DNA of 64,000 nt from Juglans regia (lineage: Eukaryota > Streptophyta > Magnoliopsida > Fagales > Juglandaceae): contig NC_049903.1 in assembly GCF_001411555.2 (NCBI RefSeq), forward strand, positions 16,473,234 to 16,537,233. The letters run 5' to 3'. The notes beneath the pieces are model-generated. The model worked only from the letters and a program-made list of their open reading frames with translations, did no database searches and was not told where the DNA came from. The position numbers and the translations under genes were made by a program. How positions within the stretch are numbered: position 1 is the stretch's first letter; each line of letters begins with the position of its first letter. Shown here piece after piece: positions 11,457 through 23,699 of this stretch.

Positions 11457-12572
11457 TATATAATTACTCTAATTAGTTTGCTTCTTATACAAATTGTCTA
11501 CCACTTGGCAAGGCGTTATTGGCTATTGATGAGTACCACATTATTTGACTTAGTCGTATATATAACATCCCCCGTGAAAACGTACGTAATTAGCTGGCTA
11601 AGTCACGTGTGGTGGATTTGTCGGTTTTTGAATATAGAAATTATCTCTTCTCATTTTTTTTTTTATTATTATAATTATTTTAAATTTTTATATAAAATTT
11701 AATAAATAATTTAACTTTTTTAAATCTCAAATAATAATAATAATAATAAATAATATTTTATTCAATTTATTTAAAATTATCCCATCTCACTATACAAACG
11801 AGACTGAATTGATCAAATTACAAGATTCTTAAACAAATATATATTTATATATATGGGAAATGATAGTATGTCCCATAAATTTATCCTCTTAAATAAATTT
11901 ATATGTATTTAATTTTTTTAATTGTTTTTTGCTTAATGATTAAGGAAATGATTTTTAGTGTATTGATGTATTTTTTTTTATTTTTTAAAAATATTTAAAA
12001 GATGTTTAAAAAATATGAAAAAATAAATAAATAGAATATGAAATTTATACTAGTGAGCACGCCTAGCGGTCAAAGCTAGGCAGCAAACTAGCAACACCCA
12101 TATATTAAAATGTTTCTTGAAAAAAATAGATATTGAATACTGTATTATGTGTTAGTTGCGTCTACAAATTGAAAATATGTTTTTTTCTAGATATTGGGAA
12201 GAAACTGTGGAGAGGACAACCATGTGAGGCTTATATGGAAATTAATGCAAAATTAAGGATTAATAAGAGCACTACCACCATCGTGATCATTTCTGTTCAT
12301 CCCAAAATTAATATACTTCTATATTTCTCACTTAAATATAAAAAGTATCTTAATTAGTTTGTATAATGTGAAAAAAGGGAGATTCCAATGATAAAAAGAG
12401 GATTGGGTCTTATATATTAAGGATAAATTATAGGTAATTTTTAAGGCACTAAATTATATGTAAGTATGATTTAAGACTCACATGCTAAAATTATATAGAT
12501 AATTCTCAAGAGGTCACCATATAAAATTGTTTGCTAAAAGTTTATAAATAATTGAATGTATCGTTCTAGTGT
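11457..12572. other. Intergenic with a degenerate Tourist-like copy
   Basis: A decayed copy of the Tourist-like family may lie at about 11626-11810, recognised by 'cccatctcactatacaaacgag' at its right side and an AT-rich body. The rest is AT-rich with no supported gene. A short frame near 12133-12357 has no family features. Confidence 0.4.
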
Positions 12573-12710
12573 CACTATAAGAAAACTATTTATTTGTGGC
12601 CAGTTAATTCTAGCAAAATGACTATTTATAATTAAAATGAATCTGTTTTAGTCACAAATAGTCTTTTTGTTGCAATTAAATGATCACAAAAGTCCATTTT
12701 TCTTATAGTG
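12573..12710. mobile_element. Miniature CACTA-like element, 138 bp
   Basis: It begins CACTATAAGAAAA and ends TTTTTCTTATAGTG, a near-perfect terminal inverted repeat with the CACTA signature. It is flanked by the 3-bp duplication TGT (12570-12572 and 12711-12713), the size CACTA transposases make. It has no coding capacity and would depend on an outside transposase. Confidence 0.8.
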
Positions 12711-13170
12711 TGTGCAAATAAATCTTGGACATTGGAGTTATCATTCACCAAATTAAAAATGTACTTACCTATATATATATATGTTTTTTCCATATATTTC
12801 TACATAATTTCAAATGAGGAATGAAAATCACACAATCGTCGTCGGCCGCCTTTCTTTTGAATCGTTCTAGCTACCACCCCGCCAAGCGTACGTACTCATG
12901 TGATGTCGATGCGCCAACATGCATGCATGGTTACTTGTATCCCTTCATGCGCATGGTCATGCATAGCAGTTTATCTATTATATGTCTATATATCTTATCA
13001 CGGCCATGATCTTCTTTATCATTTGACAACTTATGGGGACAACCTTTAATAGTTAGAATACTCATTAATTAATAAGTAGATTAGGGTAAATTTTACACTT
13101 TAAATGCATTTTATTGTTTATATTTGAGATAGATTCTCATCCATGTAGTATATTATTGAAAAGGAAAATT
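12711..13170. other. Intergenic, no supported gene
   Basis: AT-rich sequence with 'gcatgcatg' words near 12920. A frame at 12821-13009 has no recognisable domain. Confidence 0.4.
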
Positions 13171-13336
13171 CTATACACCACACCAACATTCTATTTTCAT
13201 CCCACTATACATGATGTGACATATTTATTACCATTGAATGATCATTTATTAGATGATTCTTTATCATCTAATGATAATAAACTATATGACACATCTTATA
13301 TAATGGGATGATATATTGATAGTAATGTGGTGTATA
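13171..13336. mobile_element. Palindromic MITE with CTATACACCACA ends, copy 1
   Basis: The left end 'ctatacaccacac' is inverted at the right end as 'gtggtgtatat'. The interior is itself palindromic (cattgaatgatcattt... / ...atcatctaatgataa) and includes 'gatgtgacatatttat'. A second copy lies at 48143-48311. The transposase class is unknown. Confidence 0.65.
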
Positions 13337-13860
13337 TCATTACTCTATTGAAAAAAAGAGAAGCAATATATATATATATATATACTAGATGAAAACAACG
13401 TGCAATGCACGTTTACTTAGTTTATATTTAATTTTTTTGTTAAGAATTAATTTTTCCTTAATAAGGATGTAATGTTTTTGGTTAATTAAATAAAGATGTA
13501 ATATTTATATAATTTATAAATAATTACACTCTGTGATATATTATAAAAGAAGAGCATTAATAGAAGATATAATCTTATAAATAAACAATATCGCTCATAG
13601 TTTTATGAAAGTTAATTATGATAATTTTAATTCTTTTTTTTATAAGTAATTTTAATTCTAAAATGACGATCCAGCATTTTTCTCATCTTGCATTGTCTTA
13701 CGTCAGTAAGCTCTCTCTCTAAGATTCACATCTCTCCCTCTCTAAATCACCGGAAATAAGTTTTTGCCGCATTTAGAGATCGCCGCAAATACTCCAGATT
13801 TAAAAGACTATTTCCAGCGAATTGTTATCACTGGAAAAGGTCCCTTAAAAAATAAAAATA
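13337..13860. other. Repeat remnants
   Basis: A perfect palindrome 'acgtgcaatgcacgt' occurs near 13399-13413, just after 'tatactagat', reminiscent of some Helitron ends but not enough to call one. The 13749-13850 stretch carries words such as 'gatcgccgc' and 'cagcgaattgttatcactgg', which match the subterminal repeats of the CACTA-like element at 46601-47532, so it is probably a decayed relative. Confidence 0.35.
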
Positions 13861-16800
13861 AAGTAAACAGGATATTTGAAAAATATAATACTTGTATATG
13901 TATATAATCAACAACTAACTCCCAGTAAACATGATATGTATATAATACAGTAGACAGTATATTTGAAAAATATAATACTTGTTCATAATACAGGCTCCTT
14001 ATGAGACTACTACGAAAACTGCCTACCAGGATCTGCTCCAAGCATATGCATTCTTTTCGGCGCCTCTGAAGCTGGAGGATTCATCCAGAAACAAGTAAAG
14101 ACCACGTTAACCAAATGTAGGAGACTAAAACCCTCACACTATAAGAGGCATCTATAGGTAGGTGAAGATAACAATATAAGGAACAAACTCTAAGCCGCTT
14201 TCCTAGAATTTAAGCAGGTATTTGTGCATCTAATCAATAATAAAATCAACAAAATGCCTCAAGATATAAAGAATAAATATTTTTTTAGTTGTGCAGAATA
14301 CACTACATAAATAATAAATATTATTAATCTAAAATAAATACTTTCTATTATTCCATCACCTTCCAAATAGATTACTTCTAAATCAACTTGAGCACAAGCT
14401 TTATTATCACGTCTCATCTCTGATCCCTCTCTATGTATATGTCACTAAGAATATATGTCTCTATGTATATGTATATGTCACTTAAGAATATAAATCTACT
14501 TTAGCACAAGCTTTATTATTACCTGAAACCAACCCATGCGATTAGCTTTAGCGTTTTCTGGAAAGAACTGCAAGCATAGTATCAATATTAGAAGCAATAT
14601 AATAGCCACACTGTAAGCATGAGAATTAAGCCAAGGAAACTATGGTGGCAACAAAAATTACATTATGTTGTAAGCATGAGAACTAAGGCAGAATGATGAA
14701 GTCCAAGAGGGAGTGCCAACGAGATCCTTGGATTGAATAAAATATGTGGACCCTGTCCTAGCAACGTTGATTGGATCAAAATAAATGTTTTTTAGAAGGG
14801 GTGGAAGACTGAAAATCTGAGTTTGAGATATCTGGCACATCATGAGTTTGGAAGACTCAAAATAAGTAACTCTCTTTAGATTCAAAGTCAAATAGTTTAC
14901 TTTCCTCTTAGTTTCATTTACCTGGGTTTCCAAGGTTGCATTCTCCTTATTTTGCATTCACCATCACATGCATAAGCCTTACCAACCTACTCTGCATCTA
15001 AAGTCTCTTCTTTTATGAAATTATAGAGACCTGCCATATGAAAGTCCCTTAAATTTACAACGTGACTTCATTATGCATAAGAACAAAACTGTAGTCAATA
15101 ATGTGCACTTATGTAGTAACAAGCTAAGCAGATCTAGTAGCCTCTGAGTATAGAAGAATAGTACCTGCTAATTTCATTAAAATTGGACATGTGACTTCAT
15201 AATGCTTAAGAATGATGATATCCAAAACTGTAGTCAACAATGCGTTTGTATGTAGTGACAAATAAATGGCATTCACACATGGATTGTACTACCTCACGTC
15301 TACATTTGGACGACAAAAAAGAAAACTTTCAATATAGAAAATAAAGAATTTATATGATCTAGATGAGTCTTTCATAAATTCAATGGGCCTAGAGAAACAA
15401 GACTAATTTATGACACGCCAAAGGTGCTGAAATAAAATTCAACAACAACCTAAATCACCAATTTAAGAATTCCCAAACTATGGTTCTGTCAACAGCCAGA
15501 TAATTTCAGTACCTCTTGTAGAAAATTCGCAAAACTGAGAAGAAGTGCCCAATATGACTCTTCTAAAGCCCTGCAGATAAGCAATCAGATAAATAAATCA
15601 ACTTAAATAAGTTTCGAACGCGCCAAACCTGGAAACTGTAAAAGAGGCAAATAAAGAGAAACAATTCTATCAAAACCTTAAACACAGAGTACCTTAAACA
15701 CAGAGTACAACAAAAGCATATATTTTTTCCAATGACAAAAAACACAGGGAAAAACAAAAGAAATGCTCATATATGAAAATTCCCATTTTATTTCAAAAGA
15801 AAAAAAAAGCCCGAAAGAGGCTAAAACTGAACATGTTACATTTTTTTTTTTTGCCTCTTAGAAACAAGCTACCAAACTCCATTCGGTCAAACAGTTGCAA
15901 TCGGCTCCTTTGCACGAGGACCATTATCTTCAATGGTCCCAAACCATAAGATTCCAATCTCTCCAAACTTCCATTTCTTAAAAGTGCGCACACTTGGTTG
16001 GTGATCCAATAGAGTGTAAGAAACAGAGTCCCCGAATAAACATCGAATGAAAAAAGGCTCTAAAAAATTGTATGCAAATGGGTGAAGAGAGTGACCTCCG
16101 AAATATGTAGATAGTGTCTGAAAATGGAAGCGTTCCGAAAAAGCCTCGCCATAGACTGTTCAGACACCCAAAACAATTAACTTCTTCGAAATCCACTGAA
16201 CGGATGAAATGAAAGAGACAGAAACTGAAATCACTACACTCGGTCGAACAGGGGCAAAAATTGGCGCCCCTGAAAACCAAAATATCAGTAAACCCTAGAT
16301 TCATATGTCAAAAAAATAAAGTAAATAAAGCTTTAAATGATTATAAAAAATCAAAGAAATTAAATCCAAAACCCCTAAAATGCAAAACCATCTAGACAAA
16401 CCCAAATGCACGAAACACAGGTCCAGTAGAAACTGCGAAAATCCAAACCCAAAAGCTAAAGCTTCGAAATTATTTTACCCAAAGACAGCGACGACACCAA
16501 GGCCTCGCCTTCGACAATGGAACCAGCACATTTATCCGCATCACAGGCATCAGTGGACTTTGGTGAACCAGTGTTTAGCAGATCAGGGATTGCAGATACG
16601 ATTCACGAAGACGAAGAGAAAAAGAGAAGATGAAGAGGCAAAGAAGGAAAGGATTTTGGTTTTTGGAGAGTTGTTTGTGTCGGTTTGTATTTCATTACTG
16701 ATTTATTCATGGGCACTGTTTTTTATTTAAAGTTATTATAACGAAGGCTTAACAAATTATTGCAAACAGAGGCTTAACGGAAAGTTAATGCCAATAAGGA

Positions 16801-16924
16801 TATTCTGTTAACGTAAGAAAATTCTGTTAAAACAAGAAAATTCTGTTTGATAGACTCTTTATATATATAGATAGATATATATATGCAGCCCTTCATGATC
16901 ATATCAACCTAGCTAGTTCTTGAA
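13861..16924. other. Intergenic with short local duplications, no supported gene
   Basis: Local direct repeats are visible. One shares 'atatttgaaaaatataatacttgt' variants at about 13873 and 13960. Another shares 'gcacaagctttattat' and 'ctctatgtatatgtcact' at about 14390-14520. A third, about 75 bp at 15056-15130 and 15187-15265, shares 'gtgacttcat' and 'aaaactgtagtcaa'. On the minus strand an open stretch at about 16475-16610 has coding-like composition (reading ...STDACDADKCAGSIVEG...) but no ATG and a stop just upstream, so I do not call a gene. A decayed gene or noncoding transcript remains possible. Confidence 0.4.
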
Positions 16925-17710
16925 AGAAAATAAAATATAATATAAAAGAGAAATAGGAAAAGAGACTTTGAGCATTACATATAATTTGCTTTCTCAATTA
17001 TTGCTGAATACAAGGCATATATCCTTATTTATAGAAAAATTACATTGAGATAAGATAAGGTAAATATTTTAAATATTATGAAAATCAAATTAAGATAATA
17101 TCAACATCCCTCCTCAAACTCAAAATGGAGAATTTTGAAATCTTGAGTTTGAAATTTGAAAGTAACCTTCATATTCATTAATTAATCGTTAAAAAGATGA
17201 TGGTGTTGGTGATGAAGTGGTTGGTAAGTACCGGAACATCAAATCTGAAGTTGTGACCAACAATGGGTTATATATGACCTTGATCAACTGTTGAACCAAA
17301 ATCAAAAGGTCAAAATTGGATCTGAAGTTTCAAACAATATTTACAATAGATCAAAACTCAATAAAAAAGGTCACACAACTAATAGAGATACTTCATATTC
17401 ATTAATTTGAGACGGCACATAATTGAACAACGACGTAAATTTTGTGAGATATATAGGTAGCGGAAGAATAAATATTTCATAGGATCGAGCCTAGTGTTAG
17501 TCAATGACTCTTATATCATAATAGAAAATATAATATAATATAAAAGAAGATAGAGAAAAGAGAGACGGAAATAGATTTTGAAGGCTACATTATTGTTTTC
17601 TCAATTGTTGTTGAATACAAGGTATAAATCCTTATTTATAGAAAAATTACATTGTGACAAGATAAGATAAACATCTTAAACATTATGAAAATCAAATTAA
17701 GATAATATCA
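16925..17710. mobile_element. TRIM-like or deleted copia element: paired direct repeats of about 185 bp
   Basis: Two diverged direct repeats lie at about 16925-17108 and 17518-17708. Both run from 'aaaatataatataaaag' through 'ccttatttatagaaaaattacatt' to 'attatgaaaatcaaattaagataatatcaa'. The roughly 410 bp between them start with 'catccctcctcaaactcaaaatgg', a composition seen next to copia-type LTRs, and have no coding frame. The arrangement fits a terminal-repeat retrotransposon in miniature or an internally deleted element. Exact ends and a target duplication were not established. Confidence 0.5.
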
Positions 17711-19490
17711 AATCAAATTATCTTCAACAATTGTATTCTCCTGGAGTGAATAGAAGAAGGTCAGAAAACATTTTAGGCCAACCTCTTTACAGAATTCCTT
17801 GCACCATTGATCTTTCCATATATCTTGTTTTTGGTTGTGTGCACGCATGTAAGTGCATGTGCAAAAGGTTTTCTTTTCACATGCTTGCTTTTCAAGGACG
17901 GCACCGGGATCAGTACTTTTTGTTTTTGTTTGTATATAGAGGCCAAAACATGAATAAGATAGTAAATTAAGATTTATTCTTATCAAGACCCAAGCCTTTA
18001 TAGTTGTGTATATCCATTTTTAATTATTCGAAGATAAATGTTATTTATAATTTTTATTTAGAGATTGTATGTGCAAACCCTTCATTAAATAGAAAAAAAT
18101 ATAATTTTGATAAAAATATTATTATAATTTAAAAAAATTAAAGATAAAATTAACTAAATTTGTCAAATGAAAACTGTACGTAGATTGCACTAATTCTAAT
18201 GGGCCATAGTTTAATTTTTATGCTCATCGTGTAAAATAAATAAATAAAACTATGGGGCCACGATCACGGCCAGTACTGGCACCTCTATGGTTCTGTCCTT
18301 ACTTGTTTCATTGGACAATATAGCAATTGAAACAAAAAGATACATGATCTTGGGGAAAATCTCATCTCATATACCAAAAGTATAACTGCCTCCCTATTTT
18401 TCAAATTGCACTCCAAATTATGAAAAATAACAATTCAGTATTCCAAATTAATATTGATTTCTTTCAATTTACAGTCATTGTCAATTGACCAGTTAAATAT
18501 ATATAATAAAATTTTAAAAATCTTCAAGTGAGTTTTCCAAGGCCAAGGCCAAGACATGGTGGCAAGGATTGTGTTCTCATTCCAATATTGCGATAGAAGA
18601 AATGCTCGGTCTAGAAAAGTATCTTATAAAATAAAACTTATAAACTATTATGGCATGATATGGTACGTTAGAAATATAATTTTTTTTTTTTACTTAAATC
18701 TACTGTATTGTTAAACAATTTTTTAATAAAGTACATATGATCGATGTATCACATTAAATTACAATATCAATTTATAGATTTACTACAGTAAGATCTCTTT
18801 ATAAACTTAAAAGCTCACTTTGAGTGGCTCATTTGGAGTAACAATTTCTACATCTTTTCATTTTAGAGAAGTGTCTTCAGTTACAAAGATATCTCATAAA
18901 AATAAATTCACAAATTGACATGACTTCGTATATATTATGATATATTAGACTTAGTTTATAATAAAAGTAGTTTTATAACCTAACTTACTATATTAAGTCA
19001 CATCAATGTATAAGTTTACTTTTGTAAAATTTGTATGTTATTAAAGCATTTCTCTTTAAAGAATTTAACTTCGGGGAGTATGCATGAGCCACCACATGAG
19101 GGCAACCAAAGGCCCCAAATACATGCTAGCTATAGGTGACGTTGAGACCAAAGCCTCGTCGATTGATTGCCTTAAAATTAAGATCGTTGCTCAACACTAG
19201 TCCAAAACCTTACGAGTTAAAACTCTGTTCACATCCAAAGTACGAACAAGTCCTGCCATGTGTTTTCAATGTAAGTTTTATTTTCTTAATAATCAATTTA
19301 TATCCTCGATCTACGCCAACAACACAACCCAAACTACAATTCAGGCCACGAATTAAGAACTCAAGCCATTAATTTATAAAAAGCGAAGAGAAATCAGCCA
19401 TATTAATTTATATTCGAAGATCCACGTACAGATAACAGGATTAAATAATATTCAGCTGCAAATATTCAGAATATAGGAAATGTAAAGTTC
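17711..19490. other. Intergenic, possible AT-rich MITEs
   Basis: No supported gene. Two related AT-rich segments at about 18605-18800 and 18860-19065 share 'cttataaa', 'tatggcatgatat'-like and 'tatagatttact'-like words and could be diverged copies of one MITE. The 3' flank of the peroxidase gene lies at the right end. Confidence 0.4.
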
Positions 19491-21076
19491 TTAAAAGACT
19501 AGCTGTTTCTGGGCCGGATTGAAAGCTCTGCAGTTCTTACGAATTTCTCCGTCTTTTCCAACAAGAACTTCTACGCTCCCTAGCTTTCTCATAGCTTTCG
19601 CGAAACTCTGCTGGAATCTAATCCTGTTTGATGCAAAACCAGAAACAATACCAGAGGTGGAGTTATCCAATGCAAGTTCCTGATCAATCTGCAGTATACC
19701 TTTCTTCAAAAGTATTTGTTTATAGAACTGGTTGTCCACTTCAAAGGAAGTACTTTGGTCCAAGAATGCAGTAGCGTCCTGACTCTTTGCACAGGTCTTT
19801 CTGAGCTTGGCAGCCAAAGTAGGATCCATTGGAGGATCAGAACCCCCAGACACATTGGAAAGCCGATCTTCAAAGAAGAAGCAATGCGCAACTCCGACAG
19901 TGTGTGCACCTAAAAGGGTCACCATTTCATTGAGGGTGATCCCCTTGTCGGCGAAAACCTTCATTGCTCCAGGCACTGAGATTCTCGGTCCCGGCAAAGA
20001 GACGTTTTCGGCATTCGAGACTAGTCCATCGCGCCTTCCTGTGGCCAGAGTATAATTGGGCCCTCCGGCTAGCGCAACCGCATCACGGGTTGCCAAAGTA
20101 ATGATGTCTGCACAAGAAACGGTTGAAGGGCATGCATCCTCTAGGATTTTCTTCGCCTTATCAATGATCTCGTATCCTCGGACGGTCTTGTTTGGCCCGG
20201 CATCTTTCTCGGATTGTTTGTTTTCGGTTGAGTCTATCAGTATAGATGCATCACAACCCTGATACAAGTATAGACATTAACGTTTGTACACACAAGTTGA
20301 TGATGATCATGGGCAGAAAAATAATTCCAATCACGCACTTTTTCTGCATACAAGTAGATGTATATATATACCACTTATATGAGATTCACTATCGTTATAA
20401 AAAGTCAAAACATCACAACAAGAAAAACGCCCTTTTACAGCGCCATTTGTTGTCGCAAAAAGTTGTTAAAATTGCCGCTTTAAGTCTTTCCCTTCATTTC
20501 TTAGTTCACTGCACATCGTTTCCCATTGTTTATTCACTTTTGCTACAACGAACATCTAAAATCGACGCAATAACTATATTTTTCTGTAGCCATAGTAGTG
20601 TGTTTACTTGGTTAATAAGCGAGCATACAAAATATATTTTTTTAAAATTTTAATGCACTTTTTAAAAGTAATCCTATAATATTTACCGACGTCGGTATAA
20701 ATATTTCGAGCAGTATTAAATGAGTAATAAATTTGGCATGACGTAGTACTTTACGTGTTATCTCTCTCTCTTTCACTGAGACCATCAAATTTTTGCCGAC
20801 AATAATTTAAGGGACCTTAATCCGAAAGTTTTAATCAAGCAATCTTAAATGTTTGAGTGCAAATCTATATCTTACCCCGACAAAGCAATCGTGAAAGTGC
20901 ATGCGAAGCAAGGCTGCGGTTATGGATCGATCCCTGGAGAATTCATTCTGCACAACTTGCTGTATAGTTGATTCTGCTTGCGGACAGGTAGATTTGTAGA
21001 AACCAACTCGTAGGTCAGCCAAGACAAGGGGAAGAACAAAGAAAAACAGCAGGAATGACAATTTCATGATTTTCAT
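19491..21076 (-). CDS. Class III secretory peroxidase, peroxidase-44-like
   Basis: Two coding exons on the minus strand: 21076-20876 (67 codons) and 20258-19491 (255 codons plus stop), giving 322 residues, the usual family length. A signal peptide (MKIMKLSFLLFFFVLPLVLA) precedes the mature start DLRVGFY. The distal heme site is RMHFHDC (Arg and His for peroxide cleavage), and the proximal heme ligand is the His in LLGAHTVGVAHC. All eight disulfide cysteines of the family are present. These enzymes oxidise phenolics with H2O2 in the apoplast, for example in wall cross-linking. The segment GYEIIDKAKKILEDACPSTVSCADI and the single intron resemble peroxidase 44. After HDCFV the usual Arg is replaced by Gly, encoded at the exon junction. 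The start is the first true ATG; an upstream in-frame GTG is not used. The intron holds a CACTA-like remnant. Confidence 0.93.
20414..20600. mobile_element. CACTA-like remnant inside the peroxidase intron
   Basis: The left side reads CACAACAAGAAAAACGCC, close to the CACTACAAGAAAAACGCC type of CACTA end. The right side has 'ttttctgtag' followed by 'tagtagtg'. The interior has short GC-containing words (acagcgcc, ttgccgc, tcgacgc) that resemble subterminal repeats. It lies between the two peroxidase exons and does not touch the splice sites. Confidence 0.5.
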
Positions 21077-21160
21077 TTTTCTCACGATGTTATATATATG
21101 GACGAATTAGTCCTTTAATCAATCTGTTTGAACTTTTGAGATTGCTTTGATAGTACACAC

Positions 21161-21169
21161 AAATATATA
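21161..21169 (-). promoter_or_regulatory. Candidate TATA box of the peroxidase gene
   Basis: On the minus strand the sequence TATATATTT follows a C-rich stretch and lies about 85-93 bp upstream of the ATG, leaving room for a short leader. A second TATATATA stretch at about 21090-21098 lies too close to the ATG to be the main TATA box. Confidence 0.4.
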
Positions 21170-21631
21170 CATAGAGGGGCCGGAGAGATCGAATGAACAA
21201 TGGAAACAATGGCAGGCATCACGTACAAGAACTTTTGTAGCTATCTAGAAACAGATTTTGGATGCAGCTAGCTTTCATGCATGTTTTTCTTTTTACCTTT
21301 TTTCTTAAAAACAAACGAGAAAACACGCATCGAATTTGTTTCTGTATAAAAGACAAACCTATTACGACCAAAAACGCAGAACTAGTAAATGACCAACTCA
21401 TAGCATTAGCCAATTACATGAAATTAAGCATTATAAAAATAAGTTGACATGCACAAAGCCACCAGCTTCCTGCATGCTGTCCTACAGCATGCATGCATAC
21501 TTCTTGTTGGAGCTAGTAACTATTGCCGATAGAAAAATAGAAGACAGAGTTTGAGTCGTGAAAAGAGTTAATAAAAGGGTAGAGTGCCGGCCTCAATCAT
21601 ACATCAAATTGAACAAAAGCACAAACACAAG

Positions 21632-22271
21632 TGTTAATGTTGTGTTTCGTACCTTTTTAGGCCAGGTTCTAGTAATTTAGGTCTTCAAAACTTGGGACCT
21701 GTGAAAATAAAGAAGAATGCAACTGGGAGAGAGCGGCCTTGGGGCCGGGGAGTCTCCAATGCCAAAGTCAGTAAATTCTCTTAGAAGTTTGTAAATAAAT
21801 GAGACAATCTAAGGATTAGAGAAAGTTTCTCATACCTGAAACTTGCTATTTATACCAAGGACAGGAGAGGGGAAAAATCGCGTATGTCCCTACGAAGTCC
21901 GTGCCCTTTATATTGTTCCTTATGTCAAAGTCCTTTAATGCGGTGTGGCTCTGCGACGGCACCGTTAATGTGGATTGTAGCTCAGGTAGTGGCACCATTA
22001 TTACGGCGTGGTTCCCTGACTTTGCTTCATCCTTTGTGATCCGTCAATATTCCTATGTTAGAGAATTGAGAGTTCTCTGTATTTCCCGTTATGTCTTATA
22101 CGAGTTGCCATGACCAGAGTATGGCCAAATGATATCAGGCAAGTCAGGCCCATTAGCCACCTGATTACTTTTCCTTGTAAGCATCTTGCTTTCTGGGTGA
22201 TCTTAGAACTCTAAGGTAGGGTATTGGGCCGAGGCCCACTGGGCTTTGTAAAGTGGAAAAATTCCATTACA
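21632..22271. mobile_element. Solo LTR, copy A of a family shared with 39282-39967
   Basis: It starts TGTTAATGT and ends ATTACA, giving TG...CA termini. It aligns along its length with the element at 39282-39967, sharing 'cgtac', 'cctccaatgccaaagt', 'ttgttcc', 'ttaatgcgg' and 'acggcgtggtt' blocks in the same order. No internal retrotransposon sequence is attached, so it is a solo LTR. The flanking 5 bp (acaag and acatc) do not match, which could reflect decay or recombination between two elements. Confidence 0.65.
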
Positions 22272-22383
22272 ACATCTATACAATAATCGAGAGCTTAAGC
22301 AAGTAATTAGACCGGCCACAGTTCAAAAAGAGCAAACGGCTATTCATGCATGGGCGTTTCTAAACCCATAAAATATAATTTCT

Positions 22384-22426
<43 letters not shown>

Positions 22427-22685
22427 TTGTTTGCATGCTTTGGCGTTTCTAAACCCATATAAATATAATTTTAGCTTACATTATCTTTAAGAGACTATTT
22501 AATTTGATTTCTTGAAAATTTATCGTACGTACATTGTTGTTGTTGGAACGTACGTGTTTAATTCCTTAGTGAGTTTGGTAGATATCTTTATTCTTAAAAA
22601 CAAAATTCAAATAATAACCAGCCTAAGTGCGAGTTTATCCCAAACAAATTTATTAACTGTAAGAAAATTCAACTGAAAATTCAAA
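22272..22685. other. Intergenic with AT microsatellite
   Basis: Contains a perfect AT tract near 22386-22421, and a short duplicated phrase 'gcgtttctaaacccata' at about 22357 and 22443. No gene seen. Confidence 0.5.
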
Positions 22686-23005
22686 TAGTATGCAACCATT
22701 TCCTTGTATCAGCTCGCTGCCCCACCCCTGTCCGCCTAGTCCCCACATGGCAGGGCGGGCAACCCTGCATTTCCCCCACCCCGCCTCCGCTTACATTTAT
22801 ATATATAAATATATATTACAATTTGTTAGACTTATTTACAAAATATGTAATAACAAATTTAAAAACTACATAATTTAAAAATTAATATACTAAAATTTAC
22901 ACAAAATATACACTAATAAATTTAAACCCCACCCCCAGCCCCATGCAGGAGGGGGTGCGGGGAAGGGGTGGCCCCTTCCCTTAAGGGGCGGGTATTACCC
23001 TTAGC
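22686..23005. mobile_element. GC-ended hAT-like MITE remnant
   Basis: Blocks of C- and G-rich sequence at both sides (gccccacccctgtccgcc at the left; ggggtgcggggaaggggtgg at the right) enclose an AT-rich centre. This is the layout of the hAT element at 1660-5920 in miniature. Exact ends and target duplications are not clear. Confidence 0.4.
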
Positions 23006-23699
23006 CGACAGTTTTAAAGATAAATGCAAGGAAGAGTGTTAAGAATATAATACAAATAATTAAATCTAACTCTTGCCAAAAACTTAAGCTCATAAAAAGA
23101 GTTAGATTTAATTAATTTCTATTTAAACCAAACCAAACACTTTTAAATCACAAAAATATTTTCTATTTTAACATTCCTCCAATCATATATTACTTAAGTA
23201 TAAAAATCAATTCAATTTTTATAAACTTGAAAAAATAATTTAAAAAAATTATATTCAATCAATCTTTTAACTCATCTACTTATTTACTTTGACAAACTCA
23301 AATACAAAACTACTTTTTAGAGAAACTATATTCAGAATTTTCTCCCCATTTCCCAAAGTTCAATAAACAATACATGATCTAAAAAAGAATTAAAATTCTC
23401 CAAAATAAAAAAATCTTATAATTCTCAAAATCTATCCTAACCAAATATACAATAAAGGTTTTACTGAACTAAAAAAATCTTGAAGTTTTGCTAAATTTGT
23501 TTGCCTAATGAAATGAGCAAAAAGGGAATTAGTAGTGCTTCTTACAATAATGAATCCTCCAGGCCATTTTACAACGACAAAAAGGTACTGGTTATGCCAG
23601 ACGGCCGCCTCCTTCTATTGGTTTACAAATATTAGATCAAGAAATTAATTTCCTGCGAGGGTAATGATATCCCTACGTTTTATTTACGGAAAAATATTT

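Noticed and set aside
13381..13660. Helitron 5' end
   Set aside because: A TATACTA start and the 'acgtgcaatgcacgt' palindrome are suggestive, but no CTRR-type 3' end with hairpin and no A|T insertion context were found.
15978..16304. Minus-strand frame of 108 codons, Cys/Phe-rich
   Set aside because: No recognisable motif and no splice context. A short MARLFRNASIFRH segment in another frame looks presequence-like but stops soon after.
16380..16730. Plus-strand frame of 116 codons starting MQNHLDKPKC
   Set aside because: No domain, basic low-complexity composition, and it overlaps the more coding-like minus-strand stretch. Probably chance.
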